Assembly: GCA_027924585.1 (NCBI GenBank)
Contig: BSBM01000964.1
Span: 1,433,501-1,497,500, forward strand
Direction: 5' to 3'
DNA length: 64,000 nt
Source of the DNA: Larix kaempferi
Taxonomy: Eukaryota > Streptophyta > Pinopsida > Pinales > Pinaceae
Shown: positions 48,955-58,345 of the stretch, piece by piece
Layout: the number at the start of each line of letters is the position of its first letter
Position numbering within the stretch: position 1 is the first letter of the stretch
Program-made: the position numbers and the translations under genes
Notes under the pieces: generated by a model
Database searches by the model: none
The model's input: the letters and a program-made list of their open reading frames with translations, nothing else
What the model was told of the DNA's origin: nothing

Positions 48955-49275
48955 ATAATTCTCAAACACATAGACTCTAAGATTGAGTATCATTCTAAAA
49001 TCAAAGATTCGTATTCCACTAGCCATAAGAATCCCTTTCATATTATTTCTTGATACATAATAATTATTTTCTAGCTGTTGCTCAATCCTCTCCATTTTTT
49101 TTTTAATTCATTGGTAGTTGGAAATAACATTTTATTTTACTCGAAAAAAGATTGTTACTCGATATTCATTGGCAATTGAGTATCATTCTAAAGTCAAAGA
49201 TTCGTATTCCACTAGCCATAACAATCCCTTTCATATTATTTCTTAATACATAATAATTATTTTCTAGTTGTTGCT
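48955..49275. repeat. two spaced copies of a 100-bp repeat
   Basis: ttgagtatcattctaaa(a/g)tcaaagattcgtattcc occurs near 48984 and 49178. The paralogous block (52871-53200) instead holds about three copies at a 110-bp period. Confidence 0.85.
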
Positions 49276-49418
49276 TAGATCCTCTCCATTTTTTTTAATT
49301 CATTAGTATTTGGAAATAGATTTTTATTTTACTCGAAAAAATATTGTTACTCGATATTCATCGGCAATGAATCAAAGATAATATGGCTTAAATTGAATAA
49401 AGCATTTTTCATCAGCAT

Positions 49419-49571
49419 TGTATCTCCTTTATTTTTAAAATTAGAGTTAAGCATTATATTCCATAATTTTGTATCTCCTTTATTTCTAAAATTAGAGTTA
49501 AGCATTATATTCCATAATTTTGTATTTCCTTTATTTCTAAAATTAGAGTTAAACATTATATTCCATAATTG
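49419..49571. repeat. 51-bp tandem triplication
   Basis: Three units start at 49419, 49470 and 49521 (tgtat(c/t)tcctttattt). Only one unit is present in the duplicate (about 53362-53412). The 51-base period keeps frames open on both strands, which are not genes. Confidence 0.95.
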
Positions 49572-49744
49572 TATTAAATATATTTATATTTTTATTAGTT
49601 ACATGTTTTGATCACACACCCTATAAAACATGGCTTACAACTATATCGGACTTTTTCCTAAAAGTAGACAAAAAGTGAAGCATTATACATATTTCCCAAA
49701 AAGTTAATATGTTTGATAAGATCCAACTACTACCACTTGATTGC

Positions 49745-50050
49745 AGTTCATCTCTTCAAAATATAAAATGCCTTCCTCTACCCCTAGAGATTTTTTGGAG
49801 AGCCCGTCAGCCAAGACATTGTAATGTCTGTAAGTAATATGGTGAAAAGACAATGATCGAAACCTGTTTTGAATTCTTCTGATCCTACATTGCCAATGCT
49901 CTAAGTGTATAGCCTATATATGATATTTTGCAACAGCCCAAGCCACAATGACCTGTGAATCACTAAATACTTGAAGTGAAAGAAAAAAAATTGACAAGAT
50001 GAAAGATAACAACCCCCACAGTTCATCCAGCAATGATAATAATGATCATT
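49745..50050 (-). pseudogene. RNase H-like relic with internal deletion
   Basis: Minus-strand counterpart of the better-kept relic at 53590-54015. The IYKQYN/LSKKAL-type end and the FSDSQVIVAW-type strand can be traced. About 40 bases that in the other copy encode the SNSKEELMALW block, with the conserved acidic residue, are missing here. Confidence 0.7.
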
Positions 50051-50499
50051 ACATAATTTTATAAACATAGATCAACACAAACAACTGCTCCATACATGAG
50101 CGGTTGCCAATTGTAATCAATAATGCAAAGGTCGATCGTGAAAAGGCCTCCCTCACATTCCACTTGCTTCAGGTTATGATGCATTATTAACCAGATTATT
50201 TTATATATTCAATGTGATGGATGGACATACCCTTGAATTGTAGATTAGTTGGTGATAGGGTGTATTTTTAATGCACTTCTTGTGACGTCGTAGTTTAAAC
50301 TTCGATTATCCAAATGTAACGTATGTGAAGCAGCATTAGTATGCCTATAGATATAGTGATAGCAAATCGAAATCAACCTCTTGAGCCTCCAATTTCCTCG
50401 AGATCTCATGGGACCAATATTAATGTCATTATGATGCCCTCCTGACAGTTCATCTATTTGATTTAATGAGATAAGTAATTTGTTCAAAAACACACCTTC

Positions 50500-50876
50500 C
50501 ATTGGAGAACTGGACAAATCCTTTAGGGAGGGTCAAGGCAAAATTTTCCAGCTGGTTTGCTGTCGTGTTGTTCACTCCGAGGACATGAAAGAATTTCCAT
50601 TTACCTATAGTTTCAAGGATATTCCAATTTCTTCTAAGGATACGATCAATTTAAATGTTCCTAAGCGGCCTTCAAGATGTGAAGGCACTAATTATAATCC
50701 TTGAATCACCTATTATGATTGCGTCCTTTATTCCTTCTTTAGTCAAAGATTGAATCCCTTGGAATAGATCAAGGATCTCCACCATACTATTAGTTTCTTG
50801 TTCTAGTCCCTAGGGGAATGATGCCTTCATAGTTACTTCATGATCAAATAAGATCCCCCCTATACCTGTCACCCCA
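50500..50876 (-). pseudogene. second, distinct RNase H-like relic
   Basis: The minus strand reads GVTGIGGILFDHEVTMKASF (N-terminal strands with the glycine signature), a stop, then LEQETNSMVEILDLFQGIQSL with the conserved glutamate. Next comes KDAIIIGDSRIIISAF with the aspartate, then WKFFHVLGVNNTTANQL, ending TLPKGFVQFSNG. Stops and frame slips break it. It differs from the other relics in this block and lies just outside the 3-kb duplication, whose edge (50385) falls a little downstream on this strand. Probably the end of an old LINE. Confidence 0.8.
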
Positions 50877-50878
50877 AT

Positions 50879-51025
50879 CTTTAGATGAATATTTACGTTA
50901 TGATCTAACATCCCTCTAATTTGAAATTTGTGCATTGGGAAATGCAATATGATCTAATAATATTTTAATATGCATTGATTTCAGTGATATTATATTGTGT
51001 ATCATATCATTCAATTAAATAGTCA
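50879..51025 (+). repeat. partial, diverged fourth copy of the 815-bp family
   Basis: Matches about 46670-46830 (atgatctaacatccctcta, atttgaaatttg, aaatgcaatatgatctaata) with many differences, so the family was dispersed before the recent duplications. Confidence 0.85.
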
Positions 51026-52055
51026 AACCTAGTCTAATTCAATTACCATATTTAATTGAGTAGATAAAATGACTATAATTATCTGAGTAGAATGGCATCT
51101 CTAATCTATTCATCAAGCCATTATTGGAGCCAAAGACGTTGCAGATGATCCATCTGTTCTGGCCATTTTGTATGATATCATTTTGTTAAATATTCAAAAC
51201 TCTAGTTTGATTTAGTTACCTTAGTTATCCGAGTAGATGGAATCACTATAGTTAAATAGTTGAAACCCTAATTTGACTATATATTAGCATCTAATATTTT
51301 AATGTGTAAATTTAATAATCAAAGTTTTTTGGATTGCTTTAGTTTCATGAATGTTCTTTCTTAGTATTGTTAAGATGCATTGCTTGTAGTGAGGGACATC
51401 TATGATCTATTGATCTATATCTTTAGATGGAGATTTGCATTATGATCTAACATCCCTCTAATTTGAAATTCGTACATTGCGAAATGCAATATGATCTAAT
51501 AGTATTTTTAAGATGCATTGATTTCAATGATATTACATTTTGTGTGATATCGATGAGTTAAATATACATCTAATTCTTCATTAAATTTCATAGAAGAAAT
51601 GTTACAATGATGCAGACAAAGAAAATTTCCATTGAAACTTGCTTGGAGTTTGAATATTCATAAGTCACAAGGATTAATATTGGGGAAAGCAACTATAGAG
51701 ATTGGAAATAAAGAGAGACAGGGTCTCACATTTACAACAATATCACGAATTAAGGGTGAATGGTGTTCGAAATCAACCTCCTTTCACATATGATTGATAT
51801 GAGAAGATGGATTTAATAAAAACAAAAGAAGACATATTGAGATTGATCACTCTCTAATATATATGTAATTCATCATTAAATTTCATTGCATTCTTTCACA
51901 TTTATTATCACTGAACATGATTATTACTTTATTAAAATTCACCATTTTGATCCTCTATTTTTTTTGGATGAGATAATTTCAATGTGATAATTTTGGTTTT
52001 TAAACAACATTGTTTTGATGTCGTCATTGTGATGAAACTGGTATAGATCCATCTT

Positions 52056-52187
52056 AACTCTGGCTCTATAAGTGCCAAGAGAGTTCACATCCCTTGAGGT
52101 GCAAACCTTTCCTCATGTTTAAGACTCTAAAAAAGGTTTGCAGCTCAAGGGATTTAATCTCTTTCGACACTTAATAGAACTAGAGTT
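52056..52187 (+). other. long foldback (hairpin), 132 nt, duplicate
   Basis: Counterpart of 48122-48250, with better pairing along the whole stem. Left arm AACTCTGGCTCTATAAGTG pairs with the reverse complement of the right arm, AACTCTAGTTCTATTAAGTG (one-base bulge). The inner arms ATCCCTTGAGGTGCAAACC and ATCCCTTGAGCTGCAAACC (as reverse complement) have one mismatch. The 22-base loop region is nearly unchanged. Confidence 0.8.
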
Positions 52188-52461
52188 TATATATATAGAT
52201 ATAGATATATATAATTATACTTTAATATATTTAAACTTATTTTTTATATTTTTAAATTAGTTTTGAAGAGTGATAGAAAATCAATATAACGTATTTTTTA
52301 TCAGTGATGAAAAAGTTAACTTAATGTGGGGGAAAAACCTATATATTCCCTACGCAGGAGGGACTAGAAAAAATGCACAAAACATGTATTCGTCATCTAT
52401 TTCTATGATTATGATTACAGATATGACTCCTCCATATAACCTCGGTATACAAAGGTCTATA

Positions 52462-52600
52462 GGATGTAGCTTGGGTGGATGTGAGGAATGTTTGTTACCC
52501 TCCCACCAAGGTTCAATTCTTGCAATTCTTGTAAGTGACATGATGCTCTTATTGAGCCCCTATGTATTGACTATGTAATGATTTAGTGGATTATGTAATT
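52462..52600 (+). mobile_element. tRNA-derived SINE-like unit, duplicate
   Basis: A-box-like TAGCTTGGGTGG at 52467 and B-box-like GGTTCAATTCT at 52510. A 9-base duplication of caattcttg follows that is absent from the first copy. Confidence 0.55.
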
Positions 52601-52870
52601 CTGACCATACCTTGATTCTCTGGAATAACAAGTGTTGACATTTCTCTCAGTTAACCCTTGAAAACAATGAACTACCAATATTTTAAAAAACCTTGGTATC
52701 TAAATAATTACTACCTTAAATATCTTGTATTTAAATAATTATTTTAATAAAAGATGACATTGAGAATTAACTAAACTTAATATATTCCATGATTAAAATG
52801 AAAAGTGACTCCATTGCGAGTCAAAGCAAATGCTTACCATGACTCCTTAGTGTCAATGCAAAACATAAAT

Positions 52871-53200
52871 ATCTTTATAATTCTCAAACACGTAGACTCT
52901 AAGATTGAGTATCATTCTAAAGTCAAAGATTCGTATTCCACTAGCCATAAGAATCCCTTTCATATTAATTCTTAATACACAACTTTATTATTCTCAAACA
53001 CATAGACTCTAAGATTGACTATCATTCTGAAGTCAAAGATTCGTATTCCACTAGCCATAAGAATCCCTTTCATATTAATTCTTAATACATAACTTTATAA
53101 TTCTCAAACACATAGACTCTAAGATTGAGGATCATTCTAAAGTCAAAGATTCGTATTCCACTAGGCATAAGAATCCTTTCATGTTATTTCTTAATACAGA
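52871..53200. repeat. 110-bp tandem repeats, about three copies
   Basis: tagactctaagattga occurs at 52893, 53003 and 53113, exactly 110 apart, with the same downstream text (gtattccacta(g)gccataagaatcc). Confidence 0.95.
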
Positions 53201-53589
53201 ATAATTATTCTCTAGCTCTTGCTTAGATCCTTTCCCTTGTTTTTTTTAATTCATTGGTAATTGGAAATAACTTTTTATTTCACCCCAAAAAAACTCGATA
53301 TTCACTGGCAATGAATCAAAGATAATATGGCTTAAATTGAATAAAGCATTGTTCATCAATATTGTATCTCCTCTATCTCTAAAATTAGAGTTAAACATTA
53401 TACTCCATAACTGTACTAAATATATCTATACTTTCACGAGTTACATGTTTTGATCATACACCCTCTGAAACATGGCTTACAATTATATCAGACTTTTTCC
53501 TAAAAGCAGACAAAAAGTGAAGCATTATACATATTTCCCAAAAAGTTAATATGCTTGATAAGATCCAACTACTACCACTTGATTGTAGT

Positions 53590-54015
53590 TCATCTCTTCA
53601 AAATATAGAATGCCTTTCTCTGCCCTTAGAGCTTTTTTGGAGAGCCTGTTAGTCAAGACATTGTATTGTTTGTAAATATGGTGAAAAGACAATGATCGAA
53701 ACCTGTTTTGCATTCTTCTGATCCTAGATTGCCAATGCTCTTTAAGTGTATAGCCTATATACTATATTTTGCAACATCCCAAGCCACAATGACCTGTGAA
53801 TCACCAAATACCTGAAGTGAAAGAAATTTTTTTGACAAGACGAAAGATAATAACCCCCATAGTGCCATCAATTCTTCTTTTGAATTCGAGCTAACACCAC
53901 ATTTCATCCAGCAATAATAATAATGATTACAGAATTTTATAACCATATCAACACACACACCTACTCCACACATGAACAGTTGTGGATTGTAATCAATAAT
54001 GCAAAGGTGGATCAT
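53590..54015 (-). pseudogene. RNase H-like (RVT_3 type) relic, best-kept copy
   Basis: The minus strand reads SNSKEELMALWGLLSFVLSK with the acidic residue, then LQVFGDSQVIVAWDVAKY. After a frame slip it reads EHWQSRIRRMQNRFRSLSFH, then HIYKQYNVLTNRLSKKALRA. This order (E, D, then His-containing strand and N...LSK end) is that of plant LINE-type RNase H. The N-terminal strand with the first aspartate is not clear. No reverse transcriptase adjoins it. Confidence 0.82.
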
Positions 54016-54264
54016 GAAAAGGTCTCCCTCTCATTCCACTTGCTTTAGGTTATGATGCATTATTAATCACATTATTGTATATATTCAATGTGATGGATGG
54101 ATATACCCTTTAATTGTAGATTAGTTGGTGATAGGGTGTATTTTTAATACGCTTTTTGTGACGTCATAGTTTAAACTTCGATTATCCATATGTAACATAT
54201 GTGAAGCAGCATTGATATACATAGATATATAATGATAGCAAATCGAAATCAACCTCTTGAGCCC

Positions 54265-56060
54265 AACCTCACTTGCCGATTTCCTAAAATTACACAATAA
54301 TAATATATATAAACACTTAATCAAAATACAAGAAACCAAACCAAAAATATTAATATTAATCTACCTGTGCACTACATAGTTGATAGAAATATTAATGAGT
54401 GGGAAAAAGATTGCAGTAGCTTCATCAAGTTGGGAGCAACGGGTCCATAGATTATTTTTCCAATCATTACAGAATCTCATGCTTTTAACATCCCTTATCC
54501 ATTAAAGAGAAAAGCTCTTCCAAAATGTTCTCACGACTTGTGATGCTCGTCATGCTTGCAACCTACACAGGGAACATTATCATGAGCTGCAGATTCTGCA
54601 TTACTATTCGCAACAGTGAAAGTTATAATCTATTTCTTTTGTGACTTTGGACTGCGATATATTCTTTTTTTTAAAGCCGATTCAATGATCCAAAGAATTT
54701 TCAACTAACAATTTGAGCATTACTTTAAGTATTGACTATACATAATATTTTCAATTATGTTATAATTCTGCAATTTGATATTTAATAATATATATTGTTA
54801 TCATTTTAATGTTGGTTTATTTTTTTAATTATATTGTTATCATTTTAATGTTGGTTTATTTTCTTAATTATTTGAATATTATCGAGAATCCTTTAGTGAA
54901 CAAAATTTTATTTTTTATATACTTAGTGGTGCTTTTTATGTGTTTAGTTATTTACTTTTTCTTCCACAAGAGAAGAGTTCCAACATTTTTACAGTATTTA
55001 CTTTATGTCTATTGTTGTAACTTTCATTTAACAAGAACATTGTATTTATTTTTATTTTTATTTTTTCCAATTTTTCAGTTTTTTTTTTCAGTTTTTACTT
55101 TATCTCTATTGTTGTTGTAACTTCACTTGACAAGAACATTGCATTTATTTGCATTTTTCTTCCAATCTTTTATACTTTGAGAAATATTTGTTAAACCCTT
55201 TTTTTTCTTTGTCGTTGTTGATTTTTATTCTACTTTGATTCATTATTGACCGTAAGATGTTTTTTATGTGGCAATACATTGATGTGGATGCTTATTGAAT
55301 GTTGACATGGAATTTTCTTACTCTCTCTCCTTGTGGGAAACCCATTGCAAGCATGTAAAACTTATTATCAACATGCCAAAGACTATTAATTTGGTTAATG
55401 GAGGGGTTTATTTTGGCTACCATTTTTGCATAAGAAACAACATCATAACACATGACTATTTGGCTTAAACTTCATTCCTTATTCTCTAAAGCCTTGCCAT
55501 TGATATACTTTAAAGGAAATGTATATAGATATATTTATGAGGACACATGCTTATGGTTTTGGGTGAGGATCAAATTGTTTATTTTTATTAATAAAAAAAA
55601 ATTAATTATACAAAAATCAATGATATGGGCGGGAATAGTTTGAGATTTTTTTAAATTACCATTTTAATTTAGAAAAGAAATGTGATGAAAAGGTAGTTAT
55701 TTCACTAAAGCTAAATTAGTTTTGACCTTATTTATATGAATGGGGATGGTAGTTATTTCACTAAAGATTATTTCCATTTCTATTTTATATGGATGGGAAT
55801 GGTTTAAGATTCGAAAAACAATTGTAATTTGGAAAAGAAAAGTGACAGGAAGGGTAGTTATTTCACTAAAGACTATAGTAGTTTGGGAGATTAGGTGGTT
55901 TGTAATATACAATGATATTGGTTTCAAACTCGATGAGGAAAAAGAAAAGATATTAAAGAGTTTAATACTTAAATGTTTAAGGAAGTTTGTATCGATATGG
56001 TTTCCAACATAATTAATGATATAAAAACAATTTTATATTCTAAGAACATGTGTTTCCTCT
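54265..56060. other. AT-rich intergenic stretch
   Basis: No protein-like frame. The T-rich part (54780-55240) has short near-repeats (attttaatgttggtttatttt twice). gtagttatttcactaaag occurs at about 55693, 55749 and 55854, with aattt(a/g)gaaaagaaa between, an imperfect local repeat. Confidence 0.5.
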
Positions 56061-56069
56061 TAAGAGGTC

Positions 56070-56180
56070 ACAAGTTCAAATCCAAAGGGGGTAGGGTATG
56101 TACACCTTCGTAGACTTTAGCACTCAAATCGTTATGCAGAGGGGGTCCTTTTTTCCACAAACAAAGGGGTCTCGTATACA
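56070..56180 (+). repeat. dispersed short repeat with B-box-like motif
   Basis: Diverged partner of 9330-9450. Contains gttcaaatcc near 56091, close to a Pol III B box. Confidence 0.45.
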
Positions 56181-56199
56181 AATTTAAAATTAAATTATT

Positions 56200-56843
56200 A
56201 GTAGTAGTAGTAGTATTAGTATTAGTATTATAGAAATATTGTACCTATTATTTATTGTGTAAAAATAATTTACACTTATTATTTTACAAAAAATATTACT
56301 TTATAATTTGTTTCCAAAGAAATTTGTCATTATATTCAAATATTGCTAAATTAAGAACATCAACATTGTCAAATTAGCGTAAAAAATAAAATCAACATTG
56401 CTAAATTAAGAACAAACTCTTAGGAGCTCCATAGTGAAACAGGGCACTCAACAATTCTTAAAACTCTGTGGGATGAAAGAATTTCTCATATTTGCTGCAC
56501 CAAGAGGGTTGTAGATGAAAATCACTTTCTCATAGAATGTCTTGATAACATCCACACTGGAGCACAATTTTAGAATCTTTGCTAAAATACTGACCTTCCT
56601 AACATTTTAACTCGTCACAACTATGGTGATTTTTTTTCCAGAATACAACTATGGTGATTTATGAATGCTTCTCTTAAATATTTTTGAACTTAGAAATAAA
56701 ACTCTAAAGAAAGCCAAGAGACTCCTTACCTTTTTAAGGTTTAATAAATCAAAGTTGGTTTCAATGGATGTTAATAACTATCATCATCATCATTAAATGG
56801 AGATTACACTTTTAAAATGCAAATTGCACTCACAAGAGTAAAA
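56200..56843. other. intergenic stretch
   Basis: AT-rich, with a short run of (agt/att) triplets near 56198-56232. No gene recognised. Confidence 0.45.
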
Positions 56844-56861
56844 TGACATAAATAACATACA
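56844..56861. repeat. target-site duplication of tRNA-derived retroposon, left (18 bp)
   Basis: tgacataaataacataca at 56844-56861 recurs exactly at 56946-56963. Confidence 0.9.
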
Positions 56862-56945
56862 ATTTTTTTTGTCCCCTAAGGGGAATTGAACTTGGGTCGC
56901 CGTGCTGACGAGATCCACACCTTAACCAAATAAGCTAACGAGAAT
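56862..56945 (-). mobile_element. 84-bp tRNA-derived retroposon (minimal SINE)
   Basis: The minus strand reads like a tRNA front part: A box TAGCTTATTTGG (56937-56926), then a tRNA-like middle, B box AGTTCAATTCC (56892-56882), a short CCCCTTAGGGGAC tail and a run of eight A. Perfect 18-base duplications flank it, typical of LINE-driven insertion of a short RNA. At 84 bases it is much shorter than usual plant SINEs, so it is either a truncated SINE or a directly retroposed tRNA-like transcript. The tRNA species was not assigned. Confidence 0.85.
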
Positions 56946-56963
56946 TGACATAAATAACATACA
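56946..56963. repeat. target-site duplication of tRNA-derived retroposon, right (18 bp)
   Basis: Exact copy of 56844-56861. Confidence 0.9.
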
Positions 56964-57173
56964 TTTCATTAATGTCCCTTAAAACTAATTCTGCGTCCTG
57001 GATTCCATACTTTCCTTTGTGGTTTCGTTGCTTCATTCCCGCTATGCCTGGTGTGTAACGTCCCCGTTCCATGAATGCTCTCATTTGCAAGAGTTTGTGT
57101 AAAGCGATTGTATTTTTTGTGCCATCACAAATGTTTGAACTATCAATTTATGCGTGAAAAAGAATTCTCCTCT

Positions 57174-57297
57174 CCCGTAGTTGCTTTAGAGTTGCTGCAG
57201 TATTATTTTTTGGAGCATCTGCATTAAACCCTAATCCCGTAGTTGCTTTAGAGTTGCTGCAGTATTATTTTTTGGAGCATCTGCATTAAACCCTAAT
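57174..57297. repeat. 62-bp perfect tandem duplication
   Basis: Units begin cccgtagttgctttagag at 57174 and 57236; no difference between them was seen. Confidence 0.95.
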
Positions 57298-57915
57298 CCC
57301 TTGCACACTTCAATTCTAGAAGGGTATCCATCTGAGTTGCGACCTGTGAGTTAAAAGTTGAGGTTGAATTTTTTTTGTTTGGAGCAGTCATATGTCAAAA
57401 TCATGGAGCTATTTCTGTCAAATATTTGAGTGGCGAGATTATTCTTTGAGTTGTTGCATGGGCTGTGTGTGAGAAGCATACTCACCCATCCACTCTCCAC
57501 ATTGTGTTTGTTGCGTTGGAGACTGTGGGTTTTGGAATGGATTGTGACGAGCTGTGTGGAGTCGGACTGCCACCTTGAAGTGTTGTGTTCTGCGTCCATG
57601 CGTGGAGACTATCATATCGAGAAGCTGCAAATTCTTAGTGTGAAGACATTGTTGTTATCATTTGCATTGCTCATTGGATCTCCGAACTGAGTAAATACTC
57701 AGACCATTGCGTGGAGACTTCTCAAATTCTAAGCGTGAAGAAAACTGGTGTTGCGATCTCCACATCAACTGCGACCGCGAGTTGATATGTGTGCAGAAGA
57801 GAGCTGCAATCTTCCCATCGAGAATTGAATCTCACTATTCAAGATGTGTGGTTCGATGAGACAGAGAATATGAAAAAACCTACACTTTGCGTGAAGGTAT
57901 AAGTGTTAATATATA

Positions 57916-57985
57916 TATTTTTTGCAATCCTTGTGACGTGGGCGAGACCATATTTTTTGCAATCCTTGTGCCGTGGGCGAGACCA
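57916..57985. repeat. 35-bp tandem duplication
   Basis: tattttttgcaatccttgtg at 57916 and 57951, with one base changed (gacgtggg/gccgtggg). Confidence 0.95.
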
Positions 57986-58210
57986 TGGAAAATAGTTTAT
58001 GTTTTTGAAGACCGTTTTGTATTGTAAGCCAAAGATTCAAGTGTAATGCGACATTGTGTCATTGTAAGAATTATTAAGTGAGTGTGAGTACTATTTTGAG
58101 AAATATGGTAACTTCTTATTTTATAAAGAGTGTGGAAGAAAATTTGTATGTAATAGTGCTGCAAAATAGAGCTGCGGAGTTGAATAGAGAGCTGTTAGAG
58201 TTGAATAGAA

Positions 58211-58256
58211 AGCTGCTGCAGAATTAAAAATTGAGCTGCTGCAGAATTAAAAATTG
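58211..58256. repeat. 23-bp perfect tandem duplication
   Basis: agctgctgcagaattaaaaa at 58211 and 58234. Confidence 0.95.
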
Positions 58257-58345
58257 TAATCTGTAAGCATAGGAGCAGGAATTTAAACCTGCATCCCATA
58301 TTTTTTTCAAGCATTCTATAAGTTGTAGGTTCCAGATTGAAAAAG

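Larger units (their letters stand above)
47316..50385 (+). repeat. 3-kb direct duplication, first copy
   Basis: Runs from ttaaatagttgaaaccc to aaatcaacctcttgagcc and matches 51254-54264 in the same orientation, at mid-90s percent identity by eye. It contains a foldback (48122-48250), (TA)n, a tRNA-like SINE unit, tandem repeats and an RNase H relic. The unit starts inside the 815-bp repeat. Confidence 0.9.
51254..54264 (+). repeat. 3-kb direct duplication, second copy
   Basis: Partner of 47316-50385. It starts aaatagttgaaaccc at 51254 and ends in aacctcttgagcc, after which the flanks differ. Confidence 0.9.
57298..58345 (+). other. region upstream of the decayed copia gag
   Basis: GC-richer than its surroundings. 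Should hold the 5' LTR and primer site of the copia element at 58346, but no sequence like its 3' LTR start (TGTTAGAATCCC) and no TGGTATCAGAGC was found. Contains perfect duplications of 35 bp (57916-57985) and 23 bp (58211-58256). Confidence 0.55.

Noticed and set aside
49347-49611. Small protein with 17-residue repeats
   Set aside because: A 51-bp triplication keeps frames open on both strands; the duplicate locus has one unit and no frame.
47316-54264. A pair of 3-kb LTRs of one element
   Set aside because: The 870 bases between the copies hold no primer site, purine tract or gag-pol, and the unit ends are not TG...CA.
56862-56945. Functional tRNA gene
   Set aside because: No complete acceptor stem could be paired, and the A-tail with an 18-bp flanking duplication points to a retroposed copy.
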